From Aldehydirespirator sp965204875 (GTDB taxonomy: Bacteria > Actinomycetota > Acidimicrobiia > Acidimicrobiales > Aldehydirespiratoraceae): DNA of 64,000 nt. Shown here one piece after another: positions 29,123 through 37,877 of the stretch. The first letter of the stretch is position 1; each line of letters begins with the position of its first letter. The notes beneath the pieces are model-generated. The model was given only the letters and a program-made list of their open reading frames with translations, searched no databases and was not told where the DNA came from. The stretch is taken from the NCBI GenBank assembly GCA_965204875.1, contig OZ242020.1:930001-994000 (forward strand). Direction: 5' to 3'. The position numbers and the translations under genes are program-made.

Positions 29123-29307
29123 AACCCGAGCCGCACACTCGCGACCCCAAACCTCCCTGGGCAAGCGACCAGGAGCCCAGAATGCCTGACCAACCCGAGC
29201 CGCACACTCGCGACCCGAACCCCCTAGGCCAGACGACCACAAACTCCAGAATGCCTGACCAACCCGAACCCCCTCGGCCAGGCGGCCACAAACTCCAGAA
29301 TGCCTGA
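29119..29307 (+). repeat. Repeats duplicating the modB start region, with a Pro-rich small ORF
   Basis: ATGCCTGACCAACCCGA, which is the start of modB, occurs three times: at 29181, 29251 and 29300 (true start). CCGAGCCGCACACTCGCGAC occurs twice. A 62-codon Pro/Asn-rich frame spans 29119-29307, overlapping the modA stop (GTGA) and the modB start. It is probably a by-product of tandem duplication, though it could couple translation of the two genes. Confidence 0.8.
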
Positions 29308-30139
29308 CCAACCCGAGCCGGACACTTACGGCGGACGGACTCCCCCTGAGCCGGTATCGCCCGCCGGCCGGCCTCCGGCCGCGGTGACCTTCGTCGGGTT
29401 CGTGGCGCTGGGCCTGCTGGCACTGCCGCTCGCGGGACTGCTGCAGCGGGCGCCGTGGTCGGCGCTGCCGAGGCTGCTGAGCACCTCCACGGTGCTGGAG
29501 GCGCTGCGCGTGTCACTGCTGGTGAGCGTGGCAGCCGCGGCGGCCTGCGTGGCATTGGGCCTGCCCCTCGCCTTCGTGCTGGCACGCAAGCAACTCCGCC
29601 TCCCGCGGATCGCCCGCGCCGTGGTCATGCTGCCGATGGTGCTGCCTCCGGTGGTCGCCGGCACGGCCCTGCTGTTCGCGCTGGGCCGGCGCGGGCTGGT
29701 GGGCCAGTGGCTGGACTCCTGGTTCGGCGTCAGCCTGCCGTTCAGCACCGCCGGGGCGGTCGTCGCCGCAACCTTCGTGGCACTTCCCTTCTTCGTGGTC
29801 ACCGTCGAGGGGGCGCTGCGCCAGGCCGGCTGCGACCTCGACGAGGCCGCCGCGACCCTCGGTGCCGGCGGCTGGTCCACCCTGGCGCATGTGACGCTGC
29901 CCACGATCAGGCCGTCGCTGGCTGCGGGAACGGCGCTGGCCTGGGCCAGGGCGCTGGGCGAGTTCGGAGCGACGCTCACCTTCGCCGGCAACTACCCGGG
30001 CCGCACCCGCACGCTGCCGCTGGAGACCTACCTGGCGCTGGAGCGCGATCCGCAGGCCGCGGTGGCTGTCAGCCTGGTGCTCCTGGCAGTGGCCCTGACG
30101 GTGCTGGTGACGCTGCGCGACAGGTGGATCCCCCGATGA
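29300..30139 (+). CDS. modB: Molybdate ABC transporter permease ModB
   Basis: 279 residues with about five membrane helices. The permease EAA-type loop CDLDEAAATLGAGGWSTLAH contacts ModC, and RALGEFGATLTFAGN is the ModB signature. The Pro-rich first 30 residues are encoded by the end of the repeat array. Confidence 0.93.
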   Translation: MPDQPEPDTYGGRTPPEPVSPAGRPPAAVTFVGFVALGLLALPLAGLLQRAPWSALPRLLSTSTVLEALRVSLLVSVAAAAACVALGLPLAFVLARKQLRLPRIARAVVMLPMVLPPVVAGTALLFALGRRGLVGQWLDSWFGVSLPFSTAGAVVAATFVALPFFVVTVEGALRQAGCDLDEAAATLGAGGWSTLAHVTLPTIRPSLAAGTALAWARALGEFGATLTFAGNYPGRTRTLPLETYLALERDPQAAVAVSLVLLAVALTVLVTLRDRWIPR

Positions 30140-30176
30140 CAGCCACCGCGATCACCGAGCCCGCCGAAGACCGGCG

Positions 30177-31229
30177 ATGATCACCTTCGACGGCCGCGTA
30201 AGGCGGCGCGGCTGGACGCTGCGGGTGGATGCGCTGGAGATCGGCGAGGGCGTCACCGCCGTGGTGGGCGCCAACGGCACGGGAAAGACGACGCTGGCAA
30301 GGGCCGTCGCCGGACTCGACCGCCTCGACAGCGGCCGCATGGCCATCGCCGGCGCGGTCGTCGACGAACCGGCCGAGCAGACCTTCGTGGCCGCCCACCG
30401 CAGAGGCGTGGGAATGGTGTTCCAGGATCACCGGCTGTTCGGGCACCTCACGGTGATCGACAACGTGGCGTTCGGCCTGCGCCGGTCAGGGGTCGAGCGT
30501 GCCGCGGCGCGCCGGCGCGCCGGTGCGCTGCTGGAACGCGCCGGCGTGGACGCATCGGTGTGGCCGCGGCGCGCCGGCGCGCTGTCGGGCGGGCAGAGCC
30601 AGCGCGTGGCCATAGCCCGTGCGCTGGCGCCCGAGCCGGAGGTGCTGGTTGTGGACGAGCCGCTGGCCTCTGTGGACTCATGGGGCCGGAACCGGCTGCG
30701 AGCCCTCCTGCGCGAGTCGCCGGCCCGCTACACCCTGCTCATCAGCCACGACCCGGTCGATGTGGCGACACTGGCAGGCAGCGTCGTGGTGCTCGACGGT
30801 GACGCCAGTGGCGGTGCCGTGGCCGGCCGGGGCTCGGTGGCCGAGGTGACGGCCTCGCCGGGCTGCCAGTGGGCCGCCGCGTTCCTGGGGGCCAACGTCG
30901 TGTCCGGCCGAGCCCGCGGCACCAACGTGACCACCGCCGGCGGTCTCGTGCTGACCGTGGCAGAGCAGGCCGCCGGCCCCGTACACGTGACGTTCCCCGC
31001 CCATGCCGTGACCCTGCACCGCGACCGTCCCGCGGGCAGCGCCCGCAACGCCTGGCGCGCCGAGCTTGAGAGCGTGGAGGTCGACGGCGAGCGCGCAAGG
31101 GTGCATCTGGCGGGACCGCTGCACGTACGCGCCGACGTGACCCGCCGCTCCGCGGACGACCTCGGCCTGCGACCCGGCCTGACGGTCTGGGTATCGGTCA
31201 AGGCAACCGAACTCACGGTGGTCGCCTGA
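30177..31229 (+). CDS. modC: Molybdate ABC transporter ATPase ModC
   Basis: 350 residues. Walker A GANGTGKTT, Q-loop FQDHRLFGHLTV, signature LSGGQSQR, Walker B VLVVDEPLASVD and switch ISHDP are in place. FLGANVVSGRA leads into a C-terminal TOBE domain of about 120 residues that senses molybdate. ATG 30177 lies 37 bp after modB. Completes the modABC operon; convergent with the RCC1-like gene. Confidence 0.93.
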   Translation: MITFDGRVRRRGWTLRVDALEIGEGVTAVVGANGTGKTTLARAVAGLDRLDSGRMAIAGAVVDEPAEQTFVAAHRRGVGMVFQDHRLFGHLTVIDNVAFGLRRSGVERAAARRRAGALLERAGVDASVWPRRAGALSGGQSQRVAIARALAPEPEVLVVDEPLASVDSWGRNRLRALLRESPARYTLLISHDPVDVATLAGSVVVLDGDASGGAVAGRGSVAEVTASPGCQWAAAFLGANVVSGRARGTNVTTAGGLVLTVAEQAAGPVHVTFPAHAVTLHRDRPAGSARNAWRAELESVEVDGERARVHLAGPLHVRADVTRRSADDLGLRPGLTVWVSVKATELTVVA

Positions 31230-31276
31230 GGCGCACAACGGGCGCCAAGATCAAGACCCGCCGCCGCGCCGGAACT

Positions 31277-34200
31277 CTACCACCACTTGTTTCCGAATCG
31301 GGACAGTGGGAATTGAATATCCCAGTCCGTTGGGCCCCAACAACGAATGGTGCCGTCGGTGAGCACGCCGCACACGTTCTCCTTGTAGGCGGAAATCGCT
31401 GTGAAGGTGCCGGAAGGCACCGGATCGCTAAAACCGCCGTCATTCCAGCGCTCTATGTCGCCCCAGCAGGTGACGGTGCCATCGGTGCGCAGCCCGCACC
31501 CGAACCCGCCCCACGTCGAGCCACCAACACTCACTGCGGTGAACTGGCCGCTAGGCGGTTCCACCGCCGTCAGGGACTGACTGACCATGATGGGATCTCC
31601 CCAGCAGGCCACGGTACCGGCGGCACGCACACCACACCAGCTGTTGCCGTTAGCGGATATCAAGTTGAATCGGCCCGACGGAACGCTAAAACTATCGTCG
31701 CCTCCGCCCGGCGGAGGTTTCACGCGCTTCTTGCCCCAGCAAGCGACGGTGCCATCCGTGCGCAGCGCGCACGACGTGCTTTTGCCAACAGCGACCGCGC
31801 TGAACCGGCCGTCGGGCGCGTTCAACTTGCCGTGACCGTTGTCACCCCAGCAGGCGACCGTGCCGTCCGTGCGCAACCCACACACGTGGTCGCTGCCGGC
31901 GGAGATGTCGCTGAACCGGCTTGCTGGCGCATTCATGACCACATCGCCCCAGCAGGCGACCGTGCCGTCAACGCGTATCCCGCACACAAAAGAGTCCTTG
32001 TTCCATGTTCCGGCAACATATGGCGATGTTCCGCGAACGTATGTCCATGATGTTCCGGCGGTTATTTCGGTGAACTGCCCGGACGGCGGACTGAATATCC
32101 GGCTCGTCCTCGGTCCCCAGCATGTCACGGTGCGGTCCGTGCGCAACCCGCACACGTGTGTATCGCTAGCGGCGATACCGGTAAACCGATGGTTCACAGC
32201 CCGGCCCTCGGGCTGGCCGGGCGGGAGCGCCTGGCCGAAACGGTCGTCGCCCCAGCAGGCGATGCTCCCGTCGGTGCGCACACCGCAGGCATGTTCAGGA
32301 CCGGCAGACACCGCGATGAACTGACCCGACGGCGCCTCACCGGCTCTGCCCCAGCACTTGACAGTCTTGTCGCTGCGCAACCCGCACATGGAACGTCTGC
32401 CGGAGTCGGCTGCAACGAACTGACCGGCATAGGTATCTGAGTCCTCACCCCAGCAGGAAATGGTCCCACCGGCGCGCAACCCGCAGGACGGAGATATCAG
32501 TGCAGTGAACTGTCCTGAGGGCTGCCATTCCACTTGGAGATTGCCCCAGCATGTGACGGTCCCGCCAGTGCGCAGCCCGCAGGACTCGTCACCATCGGCC
32601 GTCACCGCGGTGAATTGCCCGGAAGGCGCATCGGTCTGACCCCTGCGGTCATCGCCCCAGCAGACGATAGTGCCGTCGGTGCGCACACCGCAGGCATGTC
32701 CATAACCAACTGACACCGCGGTGAACTGGCCGGCTGGAGCGTCCGACTGGCCCAGGCGGTTGTCACCCCAGCAGGCGATAGTGCGGTCATCGCGAAGCGC
32801 GCAAGCATGACTGCGAATGGCAGATATGACGGTGAACCGGCCCGAGGGTGGATCCAACTGGTTACCCGCGTGTGCAGTTGCTGGGTCGCTCATTCCTGGA
32901 TGCCAGCCGGAATTGTGACCCCAGCATACGATGCTTCCGTCGGTGCGCAGCCCGCACGAGAAAATGTGTCCGGCTGCTACGGCGCTGAAGCGGCCGCCAG
33001 ACGAATCAGAAGGCTGGCTGCCCGGCGGTTGCGACTGACCGCGGTCATCGCGGCCCCAGCATACGATGGCACCGTCGGTGCGCACACCGCACGAATAATG
33101 AGTACCCCCGGCAGACACGGTGCTGAACCGGCCATCCGGCGCATCAGTCGCACCGAAGGCATCCTCGCCCCAGCATGCAACGGTGCCATCAACGCGCAGC
33201 CCGCAGGCATGAGTATGACCGGCAGACACCGCGGTGAACTCGCCCGACGGAAGATTCTGCCGACCATACGGGTTATGCCCCCAACATGTGACCTTGCCGT
33301 CAGCGCGCACACCGCACGAAAAAGCATACCCCGACGACGCCGCGGTGAACTGACCGGACGGGGCATCGGTCTCGCCCCCACGGTCGTCGCCCCAGCACTT
33401 GATAACACCGTCATCGCCCAACGCGCAAGCATGACTTAACTGTCCCACAGAAACAGCGGTGAAACTGCCTGAAGGCGGCTCCACCGGACCCGACTCTTTG
33501 CCCCAGCACTCGATGCTGCCACCGGTGCGCAACCCGCACGAATTATCCCTCGCGCTCGCAATGGCGGTGAACACCCCCGCGGGCGCATCGGCCTGACCCA
33601 AGCGGTTGCGTCCCCAGCATGTGACCGTTCCATCGGTGCGCAACCCGCACGAGAACTCCTCACCGCTGGAAACCGCGGTGAACTGACCGGACGGGGCATC
33701 GGCCTCGCCGTAGACGTTGGCGCCCCAGCACTCGATGCTGCCACCAGCGCGCAACCCGCACGCATGGGTGTCCCCGGCCGCCACGGCAACGAAACCGTCA
33801 CCTTCAGCCCCGGCATCGTCATCGCGGATGGTGCCGGTCGCCTCCAACGTAGCTTCACCGCCGTCGAACACAACCCGGCCCTCTGAGGTTCGCAACCCCT
33901 TGAGCCGCAGCATCAACGTCTCATCCGGCTCCTCGGTGGTGTCACCGATGACCTGCACGGTGACCGTCTGAGTGAGCTGGTCACCCGCCGCGCCGGCCGC
34001 GAAGACGACACGCTGCCTGGCGAAACCGACATAATCACGATCCTCGCTCTTGCTCGAACGCGTCGCCGTGGCCCGACCCTTGGGCGACACCGCCGACGCC
34101 AACACCGACACCTCACCACTCGGCGACCCGCTCAACGACACCACAAACGTAAGACTCGCATAACCGCTGTCACCCTCAACAACCGCAGCATCACCAACCG

Positions 34201-35259
34201 ACACCGTCAACACCACCGGCACCGTCGTAGTCGTAGTAGTCGTCGTAGTAGTCGTCGTCGTAGTCGTAGTGGTCGTGGTGCTGGTCGTAGTCGTGGAAGT
34301 CGTCGTCGTAGTGGTCGTGGTGCTGGTCGTAGTCGTGGAAGTCGTCGTCGTGCTGGTCGTGGTGCTGGTAGTAGTCGTGGGTGTGGTGGTCGTGGGTGTG
34401 GTGGTCGTGGTGGTCTTGGTGCTGTCGTCTTCGTCTGTGGGAGGTTTCTCGCCGTCGCCGTCCTTGTCGTCGGAAGACTTATCGTCGTCGTCTTTGCCCG
34501 TAGGGTTGTCGTCCCCGTCGCCTTCTTCACCGCTGTCTTCGCCGTCGTTGTTGTCGTTTAGAGTTCGTTCTGGGTTCTTGGGTGGTTTGGTGAGGTCCGG
34601 TGATTTAGTAGCTGTGAACTCAGCTGACGCGGTGGCGGACGACCAGGGGTTGTCGCAGTGGGTCGAGTAGGGGTACACGTCAACCGTGTAATCGGCACCA
34701 AACACGAGATCAACCAACTCCAAGCTGTCACCGGGATACGCAACGCTCTTGACAACAACAGGCTTGCCCCCGTCGTCGTAGACATACACCCAGTAGTTCG
34801 TAGTGACACAGCCCGACGCGCCCTTGGGCGCGGTGCCACGCGTCCAAGTTAGAGCCGCACCCTTATCAACAGGCGCCACGCTGAGCACGATCGGCGCATC
34901 CACCGAAACGTCCGCCTTCTCCAACGCCACAGGCACCGTGGTCGTGGTGGTCGTGGTGGTCGTGGTCGTCGTAGTCGTCGTCGTAGTGGTCGACATCGTG
35001 GTGGTGGTGGTTGTTGTTGTTGTGGAGAGGGGGTTGCCGCCGTCCTGGGCCTGGGTTTGTGCTTGGTCTGAGTCGCTGGCTTCTTCGGCGGCCGGTTGGG
35101 TTGTCTTGATGTAGGTCGTGCCGCTGGTCTTGGACCACTTGTTGCAGCTGGAAGAGAAGGCGTAGATCTGCACGTAATAGCCGGTGAGCGGGCTCAGACC
35201 CTCGGCTTCCAGGCTGCTGCCCGGATGATCCACCGACCTAGCGACGATGGTGTCGCGAG
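31277..35259 (-). pseudogene. RCC1-repeat secreted protein, 3' part of gene split by IS3 element
   Basis: About 1326 codons remain downstream of the IS. Order: the end of a first FN3-like domain, a Thr/Asp linker, a second FN3-like domain (VLSVAPVDKGAALTWTRG), a long Asp/Glu-rich then poly-Thr linker, a Calx-beta-like domain (VVEGDSGYASLTFVVSLSG to TIRDDDA), then 21 RCC1-like repeats, each with a CGLRTDGTVTCWG-type core and paired Cys. The repeats should fold as one or more beta-propellers on the cell surface. Excising the IS and one CGAG restores the frame with the 5' part (LTDARDTIVARSVDHPG). As it stands the signal peptide is separated, so the product is probably not exported unless the IS leaves. 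A GTG at 35233 could start a cytoplasmic fragment. Confidence 0.88.
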
Positions 35260-35281
35260 GGGGCTTCCCCCCGTTTGCCGG

Positions 35282-36190
35282 TCAGGTGGTTAAGGTGTGA
35301 TACTGGTGTTCGTATTGGTTGGGGGTTTGTTGGTTGATGCTGCTGTGGCGGCGGGTGGTGTTGTAGCGGGTTAGCCATTGGAAGATGCTGCGGCGTGCTG
35401 TGGGGCGGTCTGGGTAGTGGCGCTGGTTGGTGTGTTCGCGTTTGAGGGTGGCGAAGAAGGCTTCGGCTGCGGCGTTGTCGGCTGAGCTGCCGACGCGGCC
35501 GGTGGATTGGAGCATGCCCCAGGATTTCAGGGTTTTCTTGTAGTCGTTGGAGAGGTATTGGCTGCCACGGTCGGAGTGTACCACAACACCTCGTGTGAGC
35601 CCTTTGCGGGTGTGTGCGGCCATTGTCAGTGCGTCTTGTGCTAGTTGGGTGTTGATGCGGTCGCTCATCTGGTAGCCCAGCAGGCGCCGGCTGCCCAGAT
35701 CGAGCACCACAGCCAGGTAGAGCCAGCCCTCACCGGTGCGAATGTAGGTGATGTCCGACACCCACGCCCGATCCGGCGCACCGACACCGAAATCCCGGCG
35801 CAGCAGATCAGGCGGCCGCGCATCGGTGTTTCGTGAGGGTGTGGTGGTGCGCTTGGGGCGCCGCTTGCGGATCCCTGCGATGCCGTTGCTGCGCATCAGC
35901 CGCTCCACCCGCTTGTGGTTCACCTTATGGCCTCTGGCCTGCAGTTCCGCCGTAACGCGCGGCGACCCGTAAACCCCACCCGAAGCATCATGGATGCCGC
36001 GGATCTCGGCCACCATCTGCGCCTCGGCCCGCTCGGCTGCCGTCGGACCCCGCCGCTGCCGGCGGTGCCACCCATAGAACGCCTGCGGCGACACGCGGGC
36101 GGCCTCACAGCACAACCTCGTCGGGAATCCCATGGCCCTTTGAGCCAGCACCCACCGATAGCGGGTCACTGTCCCAACTCCCTCACCCAA
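35282..36190 (-). CDS. IS3-family transposase OrfB (copy 2)
   Basis: 302 residues, identical to the copy at 3808-4716, with the same DDE residues (VSDITY, HSDRGSQY, AEAFFATLKRE) and the same -1 offset from orfA. Confidence 0.93.
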   Translation of the reverse strand: MGEGVGTVTRYRWVLAQRAMGFPTRLCCEAARVSPQAFYGWHRRQRRGPTAAERAEAQMVAEIRGIHDASGGVYGSPRVTAELQARGHKVNHKRVERLMRSNGIAGIRKRRPKRTTTPSRNTDARPPDLLRRDFGVGAPDRAWVSDITYIRTGEGWLYLAVVLDLGSRRLLGYQMSDRINTQLAQDALTMAAHTRKGLTRGVVVHSDRGSQYLSNDYKKTLKSWGMLQSTGRVGSSADNAAAEAFFATLKREHTNQRHYPDRPTARRSIFQWLTRYNTTRRHSSINQQTPNQYEHQYHTLTT

Positions 36191-36507
36191 AAGGCCGTTG
36201 CTCGTTTGAGCAGCTCACGCTCCTGACGCAAACGCACGTTCTCACGCCGCAGGCTCACCAGCTCCGCCCGCTCCGCCGTCGTGAGACCCTCACGCTCACC
36301 GGCATCGACGCGCGCCTGGCGCACCCAGTTCCCCAGATTCGACGCCCCCACCCCCAACGCCCGAGCCACCGACGCGATACTCCGACCCTCCTCAAGCACC
36401 AACGCCACCGCATCAGCCTTGAACTCCCCCGGAAACACCCGCCGCACCCGACCCGGACCCGCACGCGCCAGATGCTGCTGCTGCTGCTGATCATCCATAG
36501 ACGACAT
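36166..36507 (-). CDS. IS3-family transposase OrfA (copy 2)
   Basis: 113 residues, identical to the copy at 4692-5033: HTH, then a leucine-zipper-like helix. The AGGAGGT ribosome site is retained. Confidence 0.92.
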   Translation of the reverse strand: MSSMDDQQQQQHLARAGPGRVRRVFPGEFKADAVALVLEEGRSIASVARALGVGASNLGNWVRQARVDAGEREGLTTAERAELVSLRRENVRLRQERELLKRATAFWVRELGQ

Positions 36508-36551
36508 GCCTACCTCCTAAACGAGGTGACCGGTCAACGGGGGGAAGCCCC

Positions 36552-36820
36552 CGAGCGTCGGTGAGAACCTTGACCGCGTAACGCGAGGTGGGACACTCGG
36601 CCGTGTCCGACGGCGTCTTGCCCCGGGTCCAGGTGATCGTCGCTCCCTGGCTCCGCGGCACCGCCGAGACGACGATCTGCGCGTCCACCCCGACAGCCTC
36701 AACCTCAACCCCAGCAAGCGCCGCCGGCGCCTGCACAACCTGAACAACCGCGGCAACCAGAACCGCCGCCAAAACCGCCGCAAGCCAACCCCGCGGACTC
36801 AAACCTCCACCCTCAGCCAT
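36552..36820 (-). pseudogene. RCC1-repeat secreted protein, 5' part (signal peptide and FN3 start)
   Basis: About 90 codons from ATG 36820. A signal peptide (WLAAVLAAVLVAAVVQVV, then QAPAALA) is followed by the first FN3-like strands IVVSAVPRSQGATITWTRG, closely similar to the second FN3 in the 3' part. The frame runs into the IS at 36551. The start codon is preceded directly by ten C residues in the coding sense and has no normal ribosome site. Confidence 0.85.
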
Positions 36821-36821
36821 C

Positions 36822-36856
36822 GGGGGGGGGGTAGCTACCCAGGGGGGGGGGGGGGG
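36822..36856. repeat. Poly-G tracts (10 and 15) flanking a palindrome
   Basis: G10 at 36822-36831 and G15 at 36842-36856 on the plus strand surround the perfect 12-bp palindrome GGGTAGCTACCC (36829-36840, sharing three G with the first tract). The first tract abuts the start codon of the RCC1-like gene. Length change by slippage would alter the leader right at the start codon. An 11-C tract lies at 37030-37040. Confidence 0.9.
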
Positions 36857-37029
36857 AAGTACCTGCCGCTCCCAGACCGCATCAACCGCATCGACACATA
36901 CTCCAATCTCGTAGACATACGACTACCTGCCCGTTCCCAGGCCGTCACCGACCATAGCACCGACACACGAAGACGCGACAACACGAACCTCGACCGGCGG
37001 GCTCCACCCGCCCATAGCCCTAGAGCGCT

Positions 37030-37040
37030 CCCCCCCCCCC
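37030..37040. repeat. Poly-C tract (11)
   Basis: Eleven C in a gene-free stretch. 36857-37083 otherwise shows no gene. Confidence 0.85.
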
Positions 37041-37083
37041 TCAGACCGCGAGCGCCACACGTAGAAGGGGCCTATGACGACTT

Positions 37084-37195
37084 GCGCGGGTCCAGCCGCC
37101 GTAGTCGCTGAGCAGCCCGAGCACGAGTTGAGCCGCGGTCGCTGGCCGGGCGGCCATGTCGTCAGGTTCCTGGGAGCCAACGTCGTGTCGACGGC
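37084..37195. other. Mosaic fragment of the DUF1214 gene and a modC-like gene
   Basis: 37084-37172 matches 41536-41624, inside the DUF1214 gene, over about 89 bp with few mismatches (encodes DMAARPATAAQLVLGLLSDY on the minus strand). Directly after it, TTCCTGGGAGCCAACGTCGT resembles modC at about 30884, encoding RFLGANVVS on the plus strand. Two unrelated scraps joined at one point, with no intact gene. Confidence 0.75.
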
Positions 37196-37247
37196 AAGCA
37201 ACCAGGGAGTGCTTGCAATACGCTGTCAATACAGTCACAATGCTTGC

Positions 37248-37484
37248 ATGGCTGTTCAGATCACGATCCGCAACGTGCCGGAAGATGTCCGCGACGAGCT
37301 GGCGGCTAGAGCCGCCCTCAACCGCCAGTCGATGCAGGAGTACCTCCGCGGCGAGCTGGAGCGGATCGCGGCACGACCGTCGATCGATGCCTGGCTTCAG
37401 GAAGTGCGTCGACGCAAGAGCGCCTCGGAATCCAGCGTTACCACATCGCTCATCCTCGAAGCCCGCGACGCAGATCGCAGGTGA
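37248..37484 (+). CDS. RHH antitoxin, VapB/FitA-like
   Basis: 78 residues. A ribbon-helix-helix N-terminus (MAVQITIRNVPEDVRDELAA, RAALNRQSMQEYLRGELERI) and a C-terminal toxin-binding tail. ATG 37248 fits the family. It overlaps the next frame by GTGA, the usual arrangement with a PIN toxin. The toxin is broken, so this antitoxin is probably an orphan. Confidence 0.82.
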   Translation: MAVQITIRNVPEDVRDELAARAALNRQSMQEYLRGELERIAARPSIDAWLQEVRRRKSASESSVTTSLILEARDADRR

Positions 37485-37560
37485 GCGCGGTCGTTGACGC
37501 TTCCCTGCTCGTTGGCGCTCTGACTTCCTCCGAGCCGGCGGGACGCTGGTGTGACCCTGA
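37481..37560 (+). pseudogene. VapC-type PIN toxin, truncated after about 26 residues
   Basis: GTG 37481 gives VSAVVDASLLVGALTSSEPA GRW, the PIN N-terminus with the first catalytic Asp. Similarity then stops: the following Arg/Pro-rich frame to 37888 shows none of the later acidic residues of PIN. Breakpoint near 37560. 37561-37877 holds no other gene, but alternative frames of the neighbouring restriction gene read into it. Confidence 0.7.
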
Positions 37561-37877
37561 CAGTGCGCACCACCGCCCGCTAGCTGACCGAATGCCCACG
37601 CGGCCTCGGTCGAGGTCGACACGAACACAATACGGATTTCGCTCCATGATGGCGCACTGTCCCCCTGCGCACCAACTCGAGGCGTTCCGGACAGTGCCAG
37701 CCACCTCCCCAACCCACAGGACCGCGAAGACTCCGAAATTTCCTGCGCTCTCTGCGCAAGCGACTTGTCGTCGGAAGACCGGGCGACCCGGAGCAGGGAA
37801 TGCCGTAGGCGCGGGCCTCGGCGCTGCTCTCGTGAAGCCTCTCCTCCACCCCGCACTTCACCAATTCTCCAGAAACC

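Larger units (their letters stand above)
35260..36551 (-). mobile_element. IS3-family insertion sequence, copy 2 (1292 bp)
   Basis: Same ends, length and apparently same sequence as copy 1. Flanked by a 4-bp target duplication CGAG (35256-35259, 36552-36555), so this is a clean recent insertion into the RCC1-like gene. Inserted in the same orientation as the host gene. Confidence 0.96.
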
